Assembly (NCBI RefSeq): GCF_036010665.1
Contig: NZ_CP108581.1
Span: forward strand, 751,501 to 815,500
Source: Microbispora sp. NBC_01189
Lineage (GTDB): Bacteria > Actinomycetota > Actinomycetes > Streptosporangiales > Streptosporangiaceae
Direction: 5' to 3'
DNA length: 64,000 nt
The notes under the pieces are model-generated. The model saw only the letters and a program-made list of their open reading frames with translations, was not told where the DNA came from and did no database searches. Shown here one piece after another: positions 25,558 through 35,044 of this stretch. Both the position numbers and the translations under genes were made by a program. Each line of letters starts with the position of its first letter. Within the stretch, counting starts at the first letter, position 1.

Positions 25558-26250
25558 ATGGTCGCGCGAATGCGATCGAGTTACCTCGCCTGGGGCGATG
25601 CGGTGGACCTGTTCGAGCGGCGCGGGCTGCCGAAGGGAACGTACGAGAACCTGTACGAGGAGGAGTACATCCTTGTGCCGGGTCCCGCCGCGGTGACCGG
25701 CGAGCTTCCCCTCGACGAGCACGAGCGGACGCCGTGGCGGGAGGGCACGCCCGAAGCGGCCACCGGGTACGTCGTGGACGGCGACCTGGTCGTCGACGGC
25801 AACATCACCGATGTGGACGACGGGGCCGCCGCGCTGATCGTCCTCGGGAACCTGCGGGCGAGGAACATCTACCTGGCCGGTGACGCGAAGCTGGTTGTGC
25901 ACGGCCATGTGACGGCTGAGACCTTCGTCGGCGACATGACCGACAAGCTGGTGATGATCCACGGGGACCTGCGCGCCACCGTCTCGATCTTCTGGAACGA
26001 GTTCTGCCCCGACCTGGTCGCCGGCACCCTCCATGGCAGGACCCTCGCCCCCGCCTACCTCGACCTGTCCACGGCCCCCATCGGCTGTCTCGCCGACCCG
26101 GCGCCCGAGGCCCCGCTCAGCCGCCTCCTCGTGCCCGAACTGCTGGTCACCGGCGCCCCCGGCCCCGACGACCTCACCAAGATCGGCATCCGCGGCGACG
26201 CCCTGCGTGACCGCCTGCTGGGCGGCCTTCCCCTCACCACGACCCCCTGA
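25558..26250 (+). CDS. Probable beta-helix protein of unknown function
   Basis: This protein of about 230 residues is not one I can name. From residue 60 on it has short valine- and aspartate-rich strands in regular succession (VVDGDLVVDGNITDVDDG, then LVVHGHVTAETFVGDMTDK). This pattern suggests a right-handed parallel beta-helix like polymer-forming cytoskeletal (bactofilin-like) proteins. The N-terminus is charged and has no signal peptide. ATG 25558 and ATG 25570 are both possible; neither has a clear Shine-Dalgarno sequence. It stands alone between two leftward genes, so it has its own promoter in the 120 bases upstream. Confidence 0.65.
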   Translation: MVARMRSSYLAWGDAVDLFERRGLPKGTYENLYEEEYILVPGPAAVTGELPLDEHERTPWREGTPEAATGYVVDGDLVVDGNITDVDDGAAALIVLGNLRARNIYLAGDAKLVVHGHVTAETFVGDMTDKLVMIHGDLRATVSIFWNEFCPDLVAGTLHGRTLAPAYLDLSTAPIGCLADPAPEAPLSRLLVPELLVTGAPGPDDLTKIGIRGDALRDRLLGGLPLTTTP

Positions 26251-26311
26251 CCCCCGGCGAGCCGCTCTCGAGAAGGCGAGATCCCGGCGCGGTTCACCGA
26301 TCGGTGACCGG

Positions 26312-27520
26312 TCAGCGGCGGATCTCCAGGAGCGGCACGTTCTGCTCGGCCGGGGTCAGCGATCCGTGGTAGCCGGTCAGGGACGACTCCACCGGCTCGG
26401 CGGCCGAGGCCACGATCACGCACTCGCCGTACGGCACCGCCAGCACGTCGCCGATGCGGCCGAGCCACTCGCGTCGGACGCGGTGCCCGAACCAGCCGGT
26501 GTCGGCGGCCTCTTCGCGGGTCACCACCCAGGCGCGCCCGCGCAGCGCCTCGCGCCAGGTCTCCAGGACCCCCGCCGCCGCGCCCGGCCTCGTGTAGACG
26601 TGGCGGGCGCGGGCCTCGCCGCCGAGCATGAGCACGCCTTCCCGCAGGTCGGGGCGGAGGTCCACGTCGACCTTGTCCGTGGCATTGATCATGCCGTGGT
26701 CGGCCGTGACGTACAGGACGGCTCCCGGCGGCAGGGACTCCGCGATGCGTTCGGCCATACGGTCGACGACGGCGAGCTGTTCGAGCCACGCGCCGCCGCC
26801 CCAGCCGCCGACGTGGCCGGCCCGGTCGACGTCGCCGTAGTAGACGGTGACGTAGGAGGTCTCCCGCAGCGCGTGCCGCACCGCCTCGACACGCTCGCCG
26901 GCGGTCTCCGCCGCCCAGTAGCGCATGCCCCGATAGACCGCGCGGGTGAGTCCGGTGCCGTCGAAGGAGGCGGGCGCGACGTAGACGGGATCCACCCCCG
27001 CCGCGGCCATGCGCTGGTAGACGGTCTCGGCGGGCTGCCAGACGTCGGGGTCGACGGGCAGGCCGGGGGCGGTCCAGCGCAGGCAGTTGAACAGCCTGCC
27101 CTCTCCCGGCACCGCCATCTGGATCCCCATCATGCCGTGCTCCCCCGGAGGCGCGCCGGTGCCGAGCGTGGCGAGGCTCGTCGGGGTGGAGGACGGGAAG
27201 CCCGCCGTGAGCGTGCCGCGCAGGTGGGCCGACAGGAACGGCGCCGTTCCGGGATGGGCGGCCAGCATCTCGGCCCCGAGCCCGTCCACGAGGAACAGGC
27301 ACACCCGCGCGGCCGGCTCCAGCGCCAGCGTGTTGTCCGTGGACAGGCCGAGGGAGGCGAGCATCGAGCCCGGCAGGTCGGCGAGCGAGGCCGTGCCGTA
27401 CGCGGGCACGTACGGCACGGCCGGCGGCCCCTCGGCGACGGCCCCGAAAGCCTCGGACGCCCCGCCGGATGCCGCCCCGGGCGTCCCGCGCGACGCCGCT
27501 GGAAGCTGGGGATCGATCAC
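26312..27520 (-). CDS. Alkaline phosphatase superfamily phosphodiesterase
   Basis: This 402-residue protein is of the nucleotide pyrophosphatase/phosphodiesterase type. Metal-site motifs are present: LVDGLGAEML (first Asp), TSLATLGTG region with the nucleophilic Thr, YYGDVDRAGH and TADHGMI. The first 50 residues are Pro/Ala-rich and probably disordered. GGGAGG precedes the GTG start. There is no signal peptide, so it should be cytoplasmic. It lies next to the DUF5998 gene, a pairing I know from other actinomycetes. The substrate is unknown. Confidence 0.87.
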   Translation of the reverse strand: MIDPQLPAASRGTPGAASGGASEAFGAVAEGPPAVPYVPAYGTASLADLPGSMLASLGLSTDNTLALEPAARVCLFLVDGLGAEMLAAHPGTAPFLSAHLRGTLTAGFPSSTPTSLATLGTGAPPGEHGMMGIQMAVPGEGRLFNCLRWTAPGLPVDPDVWQPAETVYQRMAAAGVDPVYVAPASFDGTGLTRAVYRGMRYWAAETAGERVEAVRHALRETSYVTVYYGDVDRAGHVGGWGGGAWLEQLAVVDRMAERIAESLPPGAVLYVTADHGMINATDKVDVDLRPDLREGVLMLGGEARARHVYTRPGAAAGVLETWREALRGRAWVVTREEAADTGWFGHRVRREWLGRIGDVLAVPYGECVIVASAAEPVESSLTGYHGSLTPAEQNVPLLEIRR

Positions 27521-27640
27521 GTTGCCTCCCGGCGGGACGAAGAGGGGGACGGCGTCGGGGAGTGCCCGCCGGCTCCCCTGCGTGACGGGACGTTCCTCAG
27601 GCGGCGTTCTCCTGGACGGTTGACCTCTCAGACGGTCCTC

Positions 27641-28219
27641 TCAGATGGTGGCCTCGGACAGCGCCTTGGCGAAGGCCAGCACATGACTGACGGCCTCCGG
27701 CCCGTCGGCGGCCTCGCTGACCCGCAGCGACAGGTCGTCGGCGGTGATCGCGCCGGTGTAGCCGTGGTCGGCCTCGCAGTTCTCGTCGCCGCAGGTCGCC
27801 GGTTCGAGGTCGACGTGTGAGATCGCGCCCCATCCGATCGTCAGCGTGACCTCCGTGGGGGAGGTGCCCGGCGCGTACGACGCGGGGTCGGGCACGACTC
27901 TGGTCACGGCGACCGACTGGATGCGGCTGAGCCGCACCGCCTCCGTGGTGGTGGAGGCGTGCGAGGCGGGCATGCCCTCCGCCGGCGGATGCTCGTCGGT
28001 GTGGCAGACCAGCAACCGGGTGGGTGACAGGACCAGCACCGTGACGTGCCTGCGCACCTCCATCGCCGGGTCGAACGTCGCCTCGTGATGCACGACGTAC
28101 GCCGTCACCTGCTCGCTGCCGAGTGCGGAGTCGACGGCGTCGGCCACCAGATCCGGGTAGTAGCCGCTGCGATCTATGGCCTCGCGCAAGCCCGCGGCGG
28201 AGACTCGGGTTTCCCTCAT
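27641..28219 (-). CDS. DUF5998 family protein
   Basis: This 192-residue actinobacterial protein matches DUF5998. It starts RVSAAGLREAIDRSGYYPDL and has a long beta-rich core (VRRHVTVLVLSPTRLLVCHT; VTLTIGWGAISHVDLEPA). CGDENCEADHGYTG contains a Cys-X4-Cys-like pair and His that could bind metal. The frame is open upstream to 28375, but the ATG at 28219 gives the family start and has GGCAGGA before it. The next gene downstream is the phosphodiesterase, 120 bases away on the same strand. The function is not known. Confidence 0.82.
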   Translation of the reverse strand: MRETRVSAAGLREAIDRSGYYPDLVADAVDSALGSEQVTAYVVHHEATFDPAMEVRRHVTVLVLSPTRLLVCHTDEHPPAEGMPASHASTTTEAVRLSRIQSVAVTRVVPDPASYAPGTSPTEVTLTIGWGAISHVDLEPATCGDENCEADHGYTGAITADDLSLRVSEAADGPEAVSHVLAFAKALSEATI

Positions 28220-28376
28220 GGGTCCATCCTGCCCTGTAAGGGACACCTGTTTCACACCCCGGCGGGACGGGTTTTCCGTCCGCGCCGCGCCGCACGCCCT
28301 CCGGGCCCCGCTTTCCCGCGCCCTTCCCGCAGGGGAGTACGTCAGCCGCCCGCCGTGCTCCCGAGCGCTCGCCACG

Positions 28377-31058
28377 TCAGCGCAGGCGGCGGGGGCCGGC
28401 GTCGGGGCGCAGCGTGGTGACGGGCCGCAGGACGGCGCGGGCGCCCAGCACCACCGCGCCGGACGCGCCCGCCAGCACCGGGTCGAGGTCCATCCGCACG
28501 ACCTCCGGCAGCGCGTCGGCCAACGACCCCACCCGCACCAGCAGGTCCTCCAGCGCCTCCACCGCCACCGGCTGGTAGCCGTACTCGCCGAACAGCAGCG
28601 GCGCGGCGCGCACCGACCGCACCAGCGCCGCCGCGTCCTCCACCGAGAGGGGCGCGAGGCGGTGCGCCTGGTCGCCGAGCAGCCGGGCGGTGACCTCGCC
28701 GAGGCCGAACGTGACGACCGCGCCGAAGTACCGATCCTGCGTCACCCCGACGACGGCCGGCACCGCGGGCTGCGGAGCCATGCGCTGCACCGCGAGCGGG
28801 GTGCCGGGCCCGAGCAGCGCGGCCAGACCGGCGTACGCCTGCCGGACCCCGGCGGCGTCGGTGAGACCGACGCGGACGGTGCCCGCGCGGCGGACGTGTT
28901 CCGGGTCGGCCGACCTGATCACCACGGGCGGGCCGACGCGCTCGGCGAGGGCGACGGCCTCCTCCGCGTCGCCCGCGACGTACGCCGGCCACACCTCGAT
29001 GCCGTAGCAGGCCAGGAGGGCGGTCGCGTCGATCTCCCGCTCGGCCTCGCCGTCCCCGGCCGCGTCCACGGCGTCCACCGCGTCCACAGCATCCCCGGCC
29101 GTCTCTCCGGCGAGCGCGTCGGCGACGATCCGCCGCGCCGCGGCCGGGTCGATCCCGTCCACCCGCGGCACCGGGCCGAGGGGCTCCCGGCGCCAGTGGG
29201 CGTACCGCACCACGTGGGCCAGCGCGCGGACCGCCTCCTCCGGGGCCTGGTACGACGGGATCGACCCCCGCCCCGGGGCCTCGTCGCCGGGAGCGCCCGG
29301 GACGCGCAGTTCGTCCGGCATGCCCAGCCGGCCCTGGAAGGTGGCGAGCACGGGTTTGCCCGACTCCCGCGCGGCGTCGAGCAGCGCCCCGGCGACCTCG
29401 CGGCAGTCGCCCGGGATCGGCGGCATGTAGATCGCGACGGCGGCGTCCACCTCGGGCAGCACGCTCCGCAGCGCCGCGGCGAACTCGGCGGCGCCGGCCC
29501 GGGCACCGAGGTTCACCGGCGGGCGGGGCTCCAGGCCCGCGCCCGCGCACGCCTCCTCGGCCAGCAGCGTGAGGGCGTCGGAGTTGCCGACGACGCCCAC
29601 CCGCGGCCCGGCCGGCAGGGGCTGGTGCGCCAGCAACTGGGCGACGTCGAAGAGCTGGACGAGGTCGTCGACCCGGATGACCCCCGCCTGCGCGAACAGC
29701 GAGCTCAGCGCGGTGTCGGGCAGGGCCAGCACCGGCGCGGCGTGTCCCCCGGGCACCCCGCGCGACCTGACCACCACGATCGGCTTGGACCGGGAGATCC
29801 GCCGGGCCAGCCGGGTGAACTTGCGCGGGTTCCCGATGGACTCCAGATAAAGGAGGATCACGTCGGTCGCCGGGTCCTCCTCCCAGTACTGCAGGAGGTC
29901 GTTGCCGGACACGTCGGCCCGGTTGCCGGCCGAGACGAACGTCGAGATGCCCATGCCGCGCTGCGCCACCCGCTGCAGCAGCGCGGTGCCGAGCGCGCCC
30001 GACTGGCTGAAGAAGCCGACCCTCCCCCGGCCCGGCAGGGTCGCCGCGAGCGTCGCGTTGAGCCGTACGGCGGGGTCGGTGTTGGCGATGCCGAGACAGT
30101 TGGGACCCACCACCCGCATGCCGTACGCGCGGGCGATGCGGACGAGTTCCTCCTGGCGGGCGAGGCCCTCCGGACCGGTCTCGCCGAACCCGGAGGAGAC
30201 GACGACCAGGCCCTTCACACCCTTCCGCGCGCACTCCTCGACCAGTTCGAGCACGCCCTCGGCGGGCACGGCCAGCACGGCGAGGTCCACCTCGCCGTCG
30301 ATCGCCGACACGCTGCGGTGCGCCGGCACGCCGGCCACGGCCCGCACCTGCCGGTGGACGGGGTAGACGGGCCCGGTGAAGTCGGCGGCGAGCAGGTTGC
30401 GCAGCACCGCCTGGCCGATGCCGCCCGGTTCGCGGCTCGCGCCGATCACCGCGACCGACTCCGGCGTGAGCAGGCGGGCGATCGAGCGGGCCTCGGCGCG
30501 GTGCTCGCGGGCCAGCCGCACCTCCAGGGCCGTCTCGGTGCTCGACAGGTCGAGCGTCATGCGGACGACGCCGTCCTCGAACTGGCTCTGCGCCGTGTAT
30601 CCCGCCTGGCGGAACAGGCCCGTCATCCGGTGGTTGCCGGGCAGCACGTCGGCGATGAACGTCTTGATCCCGCGCTCGCGGGCGGCGGCCCGCAGGTGCT
30701 CCATCAGCACCGAGGCCACTCCCCTGCCCTGGTGGGCGTCCTCGACCAGGAAGGCCACCTCGGCGTGGTCGCGCGGCCGCACGCGGTCGTAACGCACGAC
30801 CGCCACCATCTCCGTGCCGATCGTGGCTATCAGGGCGACCCGGTTGTCGTAGTCGACATTCGTGAAGAATGCGACGTCCTTGTCGGTCAACCGGGGACGC
30901 GGACCGAAGTATCGGAAGTAGATGGACTCCGCGGACAGGCGTGAGTAGAAGGAGCGCAGCATGCCGGCGTCGTCCGGCCTGATCGGGCGGACATGGGCGG
31001 TGCCGCCGTCGGACAGCACGACGTCCGCCTCCCAGTGAGCGGGGTACTGAGGGTGCAC
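28377..31058 (-). CDS. GNAT acetyltransferase fused to ADP-forming acyl-CoA synthetase
   Basis: This 893-residue fusion has an N-terminal GNAT domain (about residues 15-170; acetyl-CoA loop EDAHQGRGVASVLMEHL). It continues into an NDP-forming acyl-CoA synthetase: CoA-binding start SVAVIGASREPGGIG, the phosphohistidine domain (VVSSGFGETG) and an ATP-grasp region. Such proteins act as protein lysine acetyltransferases (Pat family) that modify acyl-CoA synthetases and other enzymes. Here the GNAT part comes first, the reverse of the enteric enzyme. The ATG/GTG start is GTG at 31058, with a GATAAT -10 box 9 bases upstream, so translation is probably leaderless. Confidence 0.88.
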   Translation of the reverse strand: MHPQYPAHWEADVVLSDGGTAHVRPIRPDDAGMLRSFYSRLSAESIYFRYFGPRPRLTDKDVAFFTNVDYDNRVALIATIGTEMVAVVRYDRVRPRDHAEVAFLVEDAHQGRGVASVLMEHLRAAARERGIKTFIADVLPGNHRMTGLFRQAGYTAQSQFEDGVVRMTLDLSSTETALEVRLAREHRAEARSIARLLTPESVAVIGASREPGGIGQAVLRNLLAADFTGPVYPVHRQVRAVAGVPAHRSVSAIDGEVDLAVLAVPAEGVLELVEECARKGVKGLVVVSSGFGETGPEGLARQEELVRIARAYGMRVVGPNCLGIANTDPAVRLNATLAATLPGRGRVGFFSQSGALGTALLQRVAQRGMGISTFVSAGNRADVSGNDLLQYWEEDPATDVILLYLESIGNPRKFTRLARRISRSKPIVVVRSRGVPGGHAAPVLALPDTALSSLFAQAGVIRVDDLVQLFDVAQLLAHQPLPAGPRVGVVGNSDALTLLAEEACAGAGLEPRPPVNLGARAGAAEFAAALRSVLPEVDAAVAIYMPPIPGDCREVAGALLDAARESGKPVLATFQGRLGMPDELRVPGAPGDEAPGRGSIPSYQAPEEAVRALAHVVRYAHWRREPLGPVPRVDGIDPAAARRIVADALAGETAGDAVDAVDAVDAAGDGEAEREIDATALLACYGIEVWPAYVAGDAEEAVALAERVGPPVVIRSADPEHVRRAGTVRVGLTDAAGVRQAYAGLAALLGPGTPLAVQRMAPQPAVPAVVGVTQDRYFGAVVTFGLGEVTARLLGDQAHRLAPLSVEDAAALVRSVRAAPLLFGEYGYQPVAVEALEDLLVRVGSLADALPEVVRMDLDPVLAGASGAVVLGARAVLRPVTTLRPDAGPRRLR

Positions 31059-31067
31059 GCACCCGAG

Positions 31068-31073
31068 ATTATC
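31068..31073 (-). promoter_or_regulatory. -10 box of the GNAT/acyl-CoA synthetase gene
   Basis: GATAAT on the reverse strand ends 9 bases before the GTG start at 31058. A transcript starting about 7 bases downstream would carry almost no leader. I see no good -35 box. Confidence 0.5.
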
Positions 31074-31338
31074 CGTGCCCGGCTTAGCAGTGATTGGGGT
31101 ATTTCTACTTACTTATCGGGATACGCGCGCGAGACCGCTTATAAGGGATCTACCAACCGTGGGGGGACGAGTTGGACAACGCTTGTGCATCGACTGTTCC
31201 CGTCTGTCCGCTCTCCACCCACGGCGCCCCTGGAAGCTGTTAGGTTTCTGGGCGTCAGCCTCTACAGCACGGAGCGGACGCCGCCCCTCCTCGGGGCCTG
31301 GCTCGCCCCCATTAGCCAGTTGGCAAGGTGGTGACAGC

Positions 31339-32232
31339 ATGACGCGGGTCGTCGTGGTGGGCGATCTCATGACGGACGCGGTCGCACGCGCGAAGTTCCC
31401 TCTCGCGAGGGCGAGCGACACCCCTGCCGTCGTGACCATGCACGGCGGCGGATCCGGCGCCAACATCGCCTCCTGGCTCGCCGTGGAGGGCTCCGAGGTG
31501 GCCTTCATCGGCCGCCGCGGCGCCGACATCACCGGCCGTAACCGGGACATGGAGCTCATGGGCTACGGCGTGGACGCCCGGCTCGTCATGGACCCCGAGC
31601 GGCCGACCGGCACCTGTGTCGTCCTCGTCACGCACAAGGGCGAGCGGACCATGCTCTCCGACCCGGGTGCCAACGCCGCGCTGTCCCCCGAGGACCTGCC
31701 GCGTGACCTGTTCAGCGCCGGCGGGCACCTGCACGTGTCCGGCTACACGCTGATCAACGAGGGTTCGCGCGACGCCGGTCTCGCCGCTCTCGACATGGCC
31801 CGCCGGGCGGGCATGTCGATCTCCGTCGACTGCTCCTCCTCCGCCCCGCTGGAGCGGACCGGCGCCGAGCCGTTCCTGGAGTGGACCGACGGCGCGAAGC
31901 TGCTGTTCGCCAACGCCGACCAGGCCAAGGTGCTCACCGGCAGGGACGACCCCGCCTCGGCCGCGAAGGTGCTGACCGCCTGGTTCCCCCAGGTGGTGAT
32001 CAAGGTCAACGCCGAGGGCTCGCTCTGGTACTCCAACAGCCGTCCCGAGCCGGTCAGGGCGTCGGCCGAGGTCGTCGACCGAGTGGTGGACGGAACCGGC
32101 GCCGGGGACGCCTTCGCCGCCGGCTTCCTGCCGGTCTGGCTGGACGGCAAGCCGGCCGCGGAGGCCCTGGCCGCGGGCAACTCCCTCGCCGCCCGGTGCA
32201 TCTCCAACCTCGGCGCCCGCCCCCGCCTCTAG
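31339..32232 (+). CDS. PfkB-family carbohydrate kinase
   Basis: This 297-residue kinase belongs to the ribokinase/PfkB family, which phosphorylates sugars or nucleosides with ATP. Both signatures are present: GGGSGANIASWLA (about residues 35-47) and the ATP/anion-hole motif DGTGAGDAFAAGFL (about 254-267), with Asp in GAGD as catalytic base. The ATG at 31339 follows AAGGTGG. A TAGGTT box at about 31242 could be its -10. The substrate is not evident from sequence or neighbours. The 280-bp gap upstream holds no recognisable gene. Confidence 0.88.
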   Translation: MTRVVVVGDLMTDAVARAKFPLARASDTPAVVTMHGGGSGANIASWLAVEGSEVAFIGRRGADITGRNRDMELMGYGVDARLVMDPERPTGTCVVLVTHKGERTMLSDPGANAALSPEDLPRDLFSAGGHLHVSGYTLINEGSRDAGLAALDMARRAGMSISVDCSSSAPLERTGAEPFLEWTDGAKLLFANADQAKVLTGRDDPASAAKVLTAWFPQVVIKVNAEGSLWYSNSRPEPVRASAEVVDRVVDGTGAGDAFAAGFLPVWLDGKPAAEALAAGNSLAARCISNLGARPRL

Positions 32233-32264
32233 CCGAGCGCGGGCCGGTGACGGCCGTCCCGGGA

Positions 32265-34376
32265 CTAGTTCGTGACGGCGAGGGCGAGGGGAAGCGCGGC
32301 GGGGGCGCCCGCGTGGCGGACCTGGGCGGCGGCGAGCGCCATCGTCCAGCCGGTGTCGACGCGGTCGTCCACCACCAGAACCGGTCCGTCCAGGGCGGCG
32401 ATCCGGGCGGCGAGCTCACGCGGCATCGCGAGCGTCCCCCGGATGGCCGCCACCCGCTGGGCGCTGTTGTGCCTCGCCGCCGGTGATCCGTCACGGTAGC
32501 CGAGCGTCCCCAGGTGCTCCAGGCGGCCCACCTGGGCCAGCCGTTCGGCGAGCGACCCGACCAGCACCGGCCGCGACCCCGAGGGCATCGCGACCACGCC
32601 GACCGGGCGCCGCGCCCACTCCCACGACTTCAGCACCTCGACGACCGCGGCGAACACGTCGTCGGGGACCGGCCCGTCGCCCGCGGCGAACAGCTCCCGC
32701 AGCCGGGTGCCCCAGCCGATGTCGGTGAGGCGGCCGAGCGCGCGGCCCGGCTCCGCGCACAGCTCCGGCTTGATCCGCCCCTTCAGGTCGGGCAGGCCGG
32801 TGGGCCACTGCCGGCGCGGCTCGATCCCCACGCCGGGCCGCGCCAGCCGCTGCCGAGCGGCCTGTACGGCCTCCTCCGGCACCTCGGCGGAACGGTGGGC
32901 GCCGGAGCAATTGTCGCACCGGCCACAGGGCTCGGCCGTCTCGTCGTCGAGATGACGGCGCAGGTACCGCTCCCGGCACTCGGTGGTCGTGATGTAACCG
33001 AGCATCGCCTCCTGCTCGGCCCGGCGTTCGGCGGCCACCCTGGCGTAGCGCTCGGTGTCGTAGCTCCACGGCTCGCCGGTGGCCTCCCAGCCGCCCTTGA
33101 CCCGGCGGACGGCGCCGTCCACGTCGAGCACCTTGAGCATCATCTCCAGGCGGCTCCGGCTGAGGTCGACCCTCGTCTCCAGCGCGGGAGTGGACAGCGC
33201 GCCCGCCTGCGAGAGCGCCTCCAGCGTCGCCCTCACCACCCCCTCCGGGGGGAAGGCGAGCGAGGCGAAGTAGGCCCAGATCTCCCGGTCCTCCGAACCG
33301 GGCAGCAGGATGACCTCGGCCCGCTCGACGCCGCGACCGGCCCGGCCCACCTGCTGGTAGTACGCCACGGGCGAGGCCGGCGCGCCCACGTGGACGACGA
33401 AGCCGAGATCGGGCTTGTCGAACCCCATCCCCAGCGCCGAGGTCGCCACCAGCGCCTTGACCCGGTTGCCGAGCAGGTCGGCCTCCGCCGCCAGCCGGTC
33501 CGCTGTCTCGGTCTGCCCCGTGTACGCGGTGACCGGGTGGCCCTGCTCACGCAGGTACGCGGCGATCTCCTGGGCGGCGGCGACGGTCAGCGTGTAGACG
33601 ATGCCGGAGCCCGGCAGGTCGTGGAGCGTCCTGGCCAGCCAGGCGAGCCGCTGACCGGCTCCACCCAGCCGTACGACGCTCAGGTGGAGGCTCTCGCGCT
33701 CCAGCGGGCCGCGCAGGACGAACACCTCGCCGCCGGGCAGTTCGTCCCACTCCTGGGTGACGGCGAGCTGCTCGGCGACGTCGCGGGTGACCCGGGCGTT
33801 CGCGGTGGCGGTCGTGGCGAGCACGGGGATGCCCGACGGCAGCTCGGCCAGCAGGGTGCGGAGCCTGCGGTAGTCGGGCCGGAAGTCGTGCCCCCAGTCG
33901 GAGATGCAGTGGGCCTCGTCGATCACCAGGAGCCCGGCGCTCGCGGCCAGCTCGGGCAGCACCTGGTCGCGGAAGTCGGGATTGTTCAGCCTCTCGGGGC
34001 TCACCAGTAGCACGTCGACCATGCCCTCGGCGACCTGGCCGTAGACCTTCTCCCAGTCCTCGGGGTTGGCCGAGTTGATCGTCTCCGCGTGGATGCCGGC
34101 CCGCTCCGCGGCGTCGATCTGGTTGCGCATCAGCGCCAGCAGCGGGGAGACGATGACCGTGGGCCCCTCGCCGAGCTCGCGCAGCAGCGCGGTCGCGATG
34201 AAGTAGACGGCCGACTTGCCCCAGCCGGTGCGCTGCACCACCAGCGCGCGCCTGCGGTCCATGACCAGGGCCTTGATGGCGGCCCACTGGTCGTCACGTA
34301 GCCGCGCGTGGTCTCCGGCGAGCGCCCGCAGCCGGGCCTCCGCCTCTTCCCGCAGCGTCACCTCTTCTTCGCTCAC
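32265..34376 (-). CDS. RecQ-like DNA helicase with C-terminal phosphoribosyltransferase-like domain
   Basis: This 703-residue ATP-dependent helicase contains Walker A (QRTGWGKSAVYF), the DEAH-type box (IDEAHCISDWGHDF), motif VI (QQVGRAGRG) and the RecQ zinc cysteines (CGRCDNC). After about residue 520 it has no HRDC domain. The end instead carries a phosphoribosyltransferase signature (VLVVDDRVDTGWTMALA). The GTG at 34376 is preferred to the 34475 frame opening because it starts in a charged family-like helix (EEEVTLREEAEARLRA) after GGGCGG. It should act in DNA repair or recombination. The role of the added domain is not known. Confidence 0.9.
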   Translation of the reverse strand: MSEEEVTLREEAEARLRALAGDHARLRDDQWAAIKALVMDRRRALVVQRTGWGKSAVYFIATALLRELGEGPTVIVSPLLALMRNQIDAAERAGIHAETINSANPEDWEKVYGQVAEGMVDVLLVSPERLNNPDFRDQVLPELAASAGLLVIDEAHCISDWGHDFRPDYRRLRTLLAELPSGIPVLATTATANARVTRDVAEQLAVTQEWDELPGGEVFVLRGPLERESLHLSVVRLGGAGQRLAWLARTLHDLPGSGIVYTLTVAAAQEIAAYLREQGHPVTAYTGQTETADRLAAEADLLGNRVKALVATSALGMGFDKPDLGFVVHVGAPASPVAYYQQVGRAGRGVERAEVILLPGSEDREIWAYFASLAFPPEGVVRATLEALSQAGALSTPALETRVDLSRSRLEMMLKVLDVDGAVRRVKGGWEATGEPWSYDTERYARVAAERRAEQEAMLGYITTTECRERYLRRHLDDETAEPCGRCDNCSGAHRSAEVPEEAVQAARQRLARPGVGIEPRRQWPTGLPDLKGRIKPELCAEPGRALGRLTDIGWGTRLRELFAAGDGPVPDDVFAAVVEVLKSWEWARRPVGVVAMPSGSRPVLVGSLAERLAQVGRLEHLGTLGYRDGSPAARHNSAQRVAAIRGTLAMPRELAARIAALDGPVLVVDDRVDTGWTMALAAAQVRHAGAPAALPLALAVTN

Positions 34377-34449
34377 CCGCCCATTGGTACCAGGTCCGGC
34401 CGACCGTTTCGGCCCCGAGCGCGAAGTGACCGGCGGGCGTAGTGGTTGG

Positions 34450-35037
34450 ATGAGCCCCGTTATGGACGTCACCACGTGGTATCTCGAACAGACCAGCTCC
34501 TCCGACCTGCGACCGGGACGGCCGCCCGCGCTCCCCGCCGAGGTCGTCCGCGCGGAGGCCCCCTGCCCGGAGTTCAGCCGGTTCCTCTACACCGCGGTCG
34601 GCGGCGACTGGCAGTGGACCAACCGGCTGCCGTGGACCTGGAAGCAGTGGAAGGACTGGCTCGACCGGCCCGGGGTCGAGACCTGGGTGGCCTGGACGCG
34701 CGGCACACCCGCCGGGTACGCCGAACTGGTCGCGCAGGACGGCGGCGTGGTCGAGATCACCAACTTCGGGCTGCTGCCGTACGCGATCGGGCAGGGGCTC
34801 GGCGGATGGCTGCTCGGCGAGGCGGCGGCCCGCGCGTGGGACATCGCGAGCCGGTGGCCCGGCCTGGAGCCCGCCCGGCGGGTCTGGGTGCACACCTGCT
34901 CCCTGGACGGCCCGGCGGCGCTGGCCAACTACCGAGCCCGCGGCTTCCGCGTCTACGACGAGAAGCTGAACGCGCCGGGCGACGAGGACGAGGGCGAGAC
35001 GCCCGGCCCCTGGCCCGGAGCCGGTCCCCGCACCTGA
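34450..35037 (+). CDS. GNAT family N-acetyltransferase
   Basis: This protein of about 195 residues has a GNAT core with ITNFGLLPYAIGQGLGGWLL as the acetyl-CoA binding loop and VHTCSLDGPAALANYRARGF as the conserved end. The early part (WLDRPGVETWVAW, then GYAEL) fits the family. The acidic, Pro-rich tail is probably disordered. It diverges from the RecQ gene over 73 bp. ATG 34450 and ATG 34462 are both usable. The acetyl acceptor is unknown. Confidence 0.83.
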   Translation: MSPVMDVTTWYLEQTSSSDLRPGRPPALPAEVVRAEAPCPEFSRFLYTAVGGDWQWTNRLPWTWKQWKDWLDRPGVETWVAWTRGTPAGYAELVAQDGGVVEITNFGLLPYAIGQGLGGWLLGEAAARAWDIASRWPGLEPARRVWVHTCSLDGPAALANYRARGFRVYDEKLNAPGDEDEGETPGPWPGAGPRT

Positions 35038-35044
35038 CGCCGCG

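Noticed and set aside
26294-26307. Palindrome TCACCGATCGGTGA between convergent genes
   Set aside because: There is no room for a loop and the stem is short, so a terminator call is weak; no promoter is nearby for an operator.
28176-30944. 922-codon open frame opposite the acyl-CoA synthetase
   Set aside because: Antisense shadow with Arg/Gly/His-rich composition; no Shine-Dalgarno sequence and no domain.
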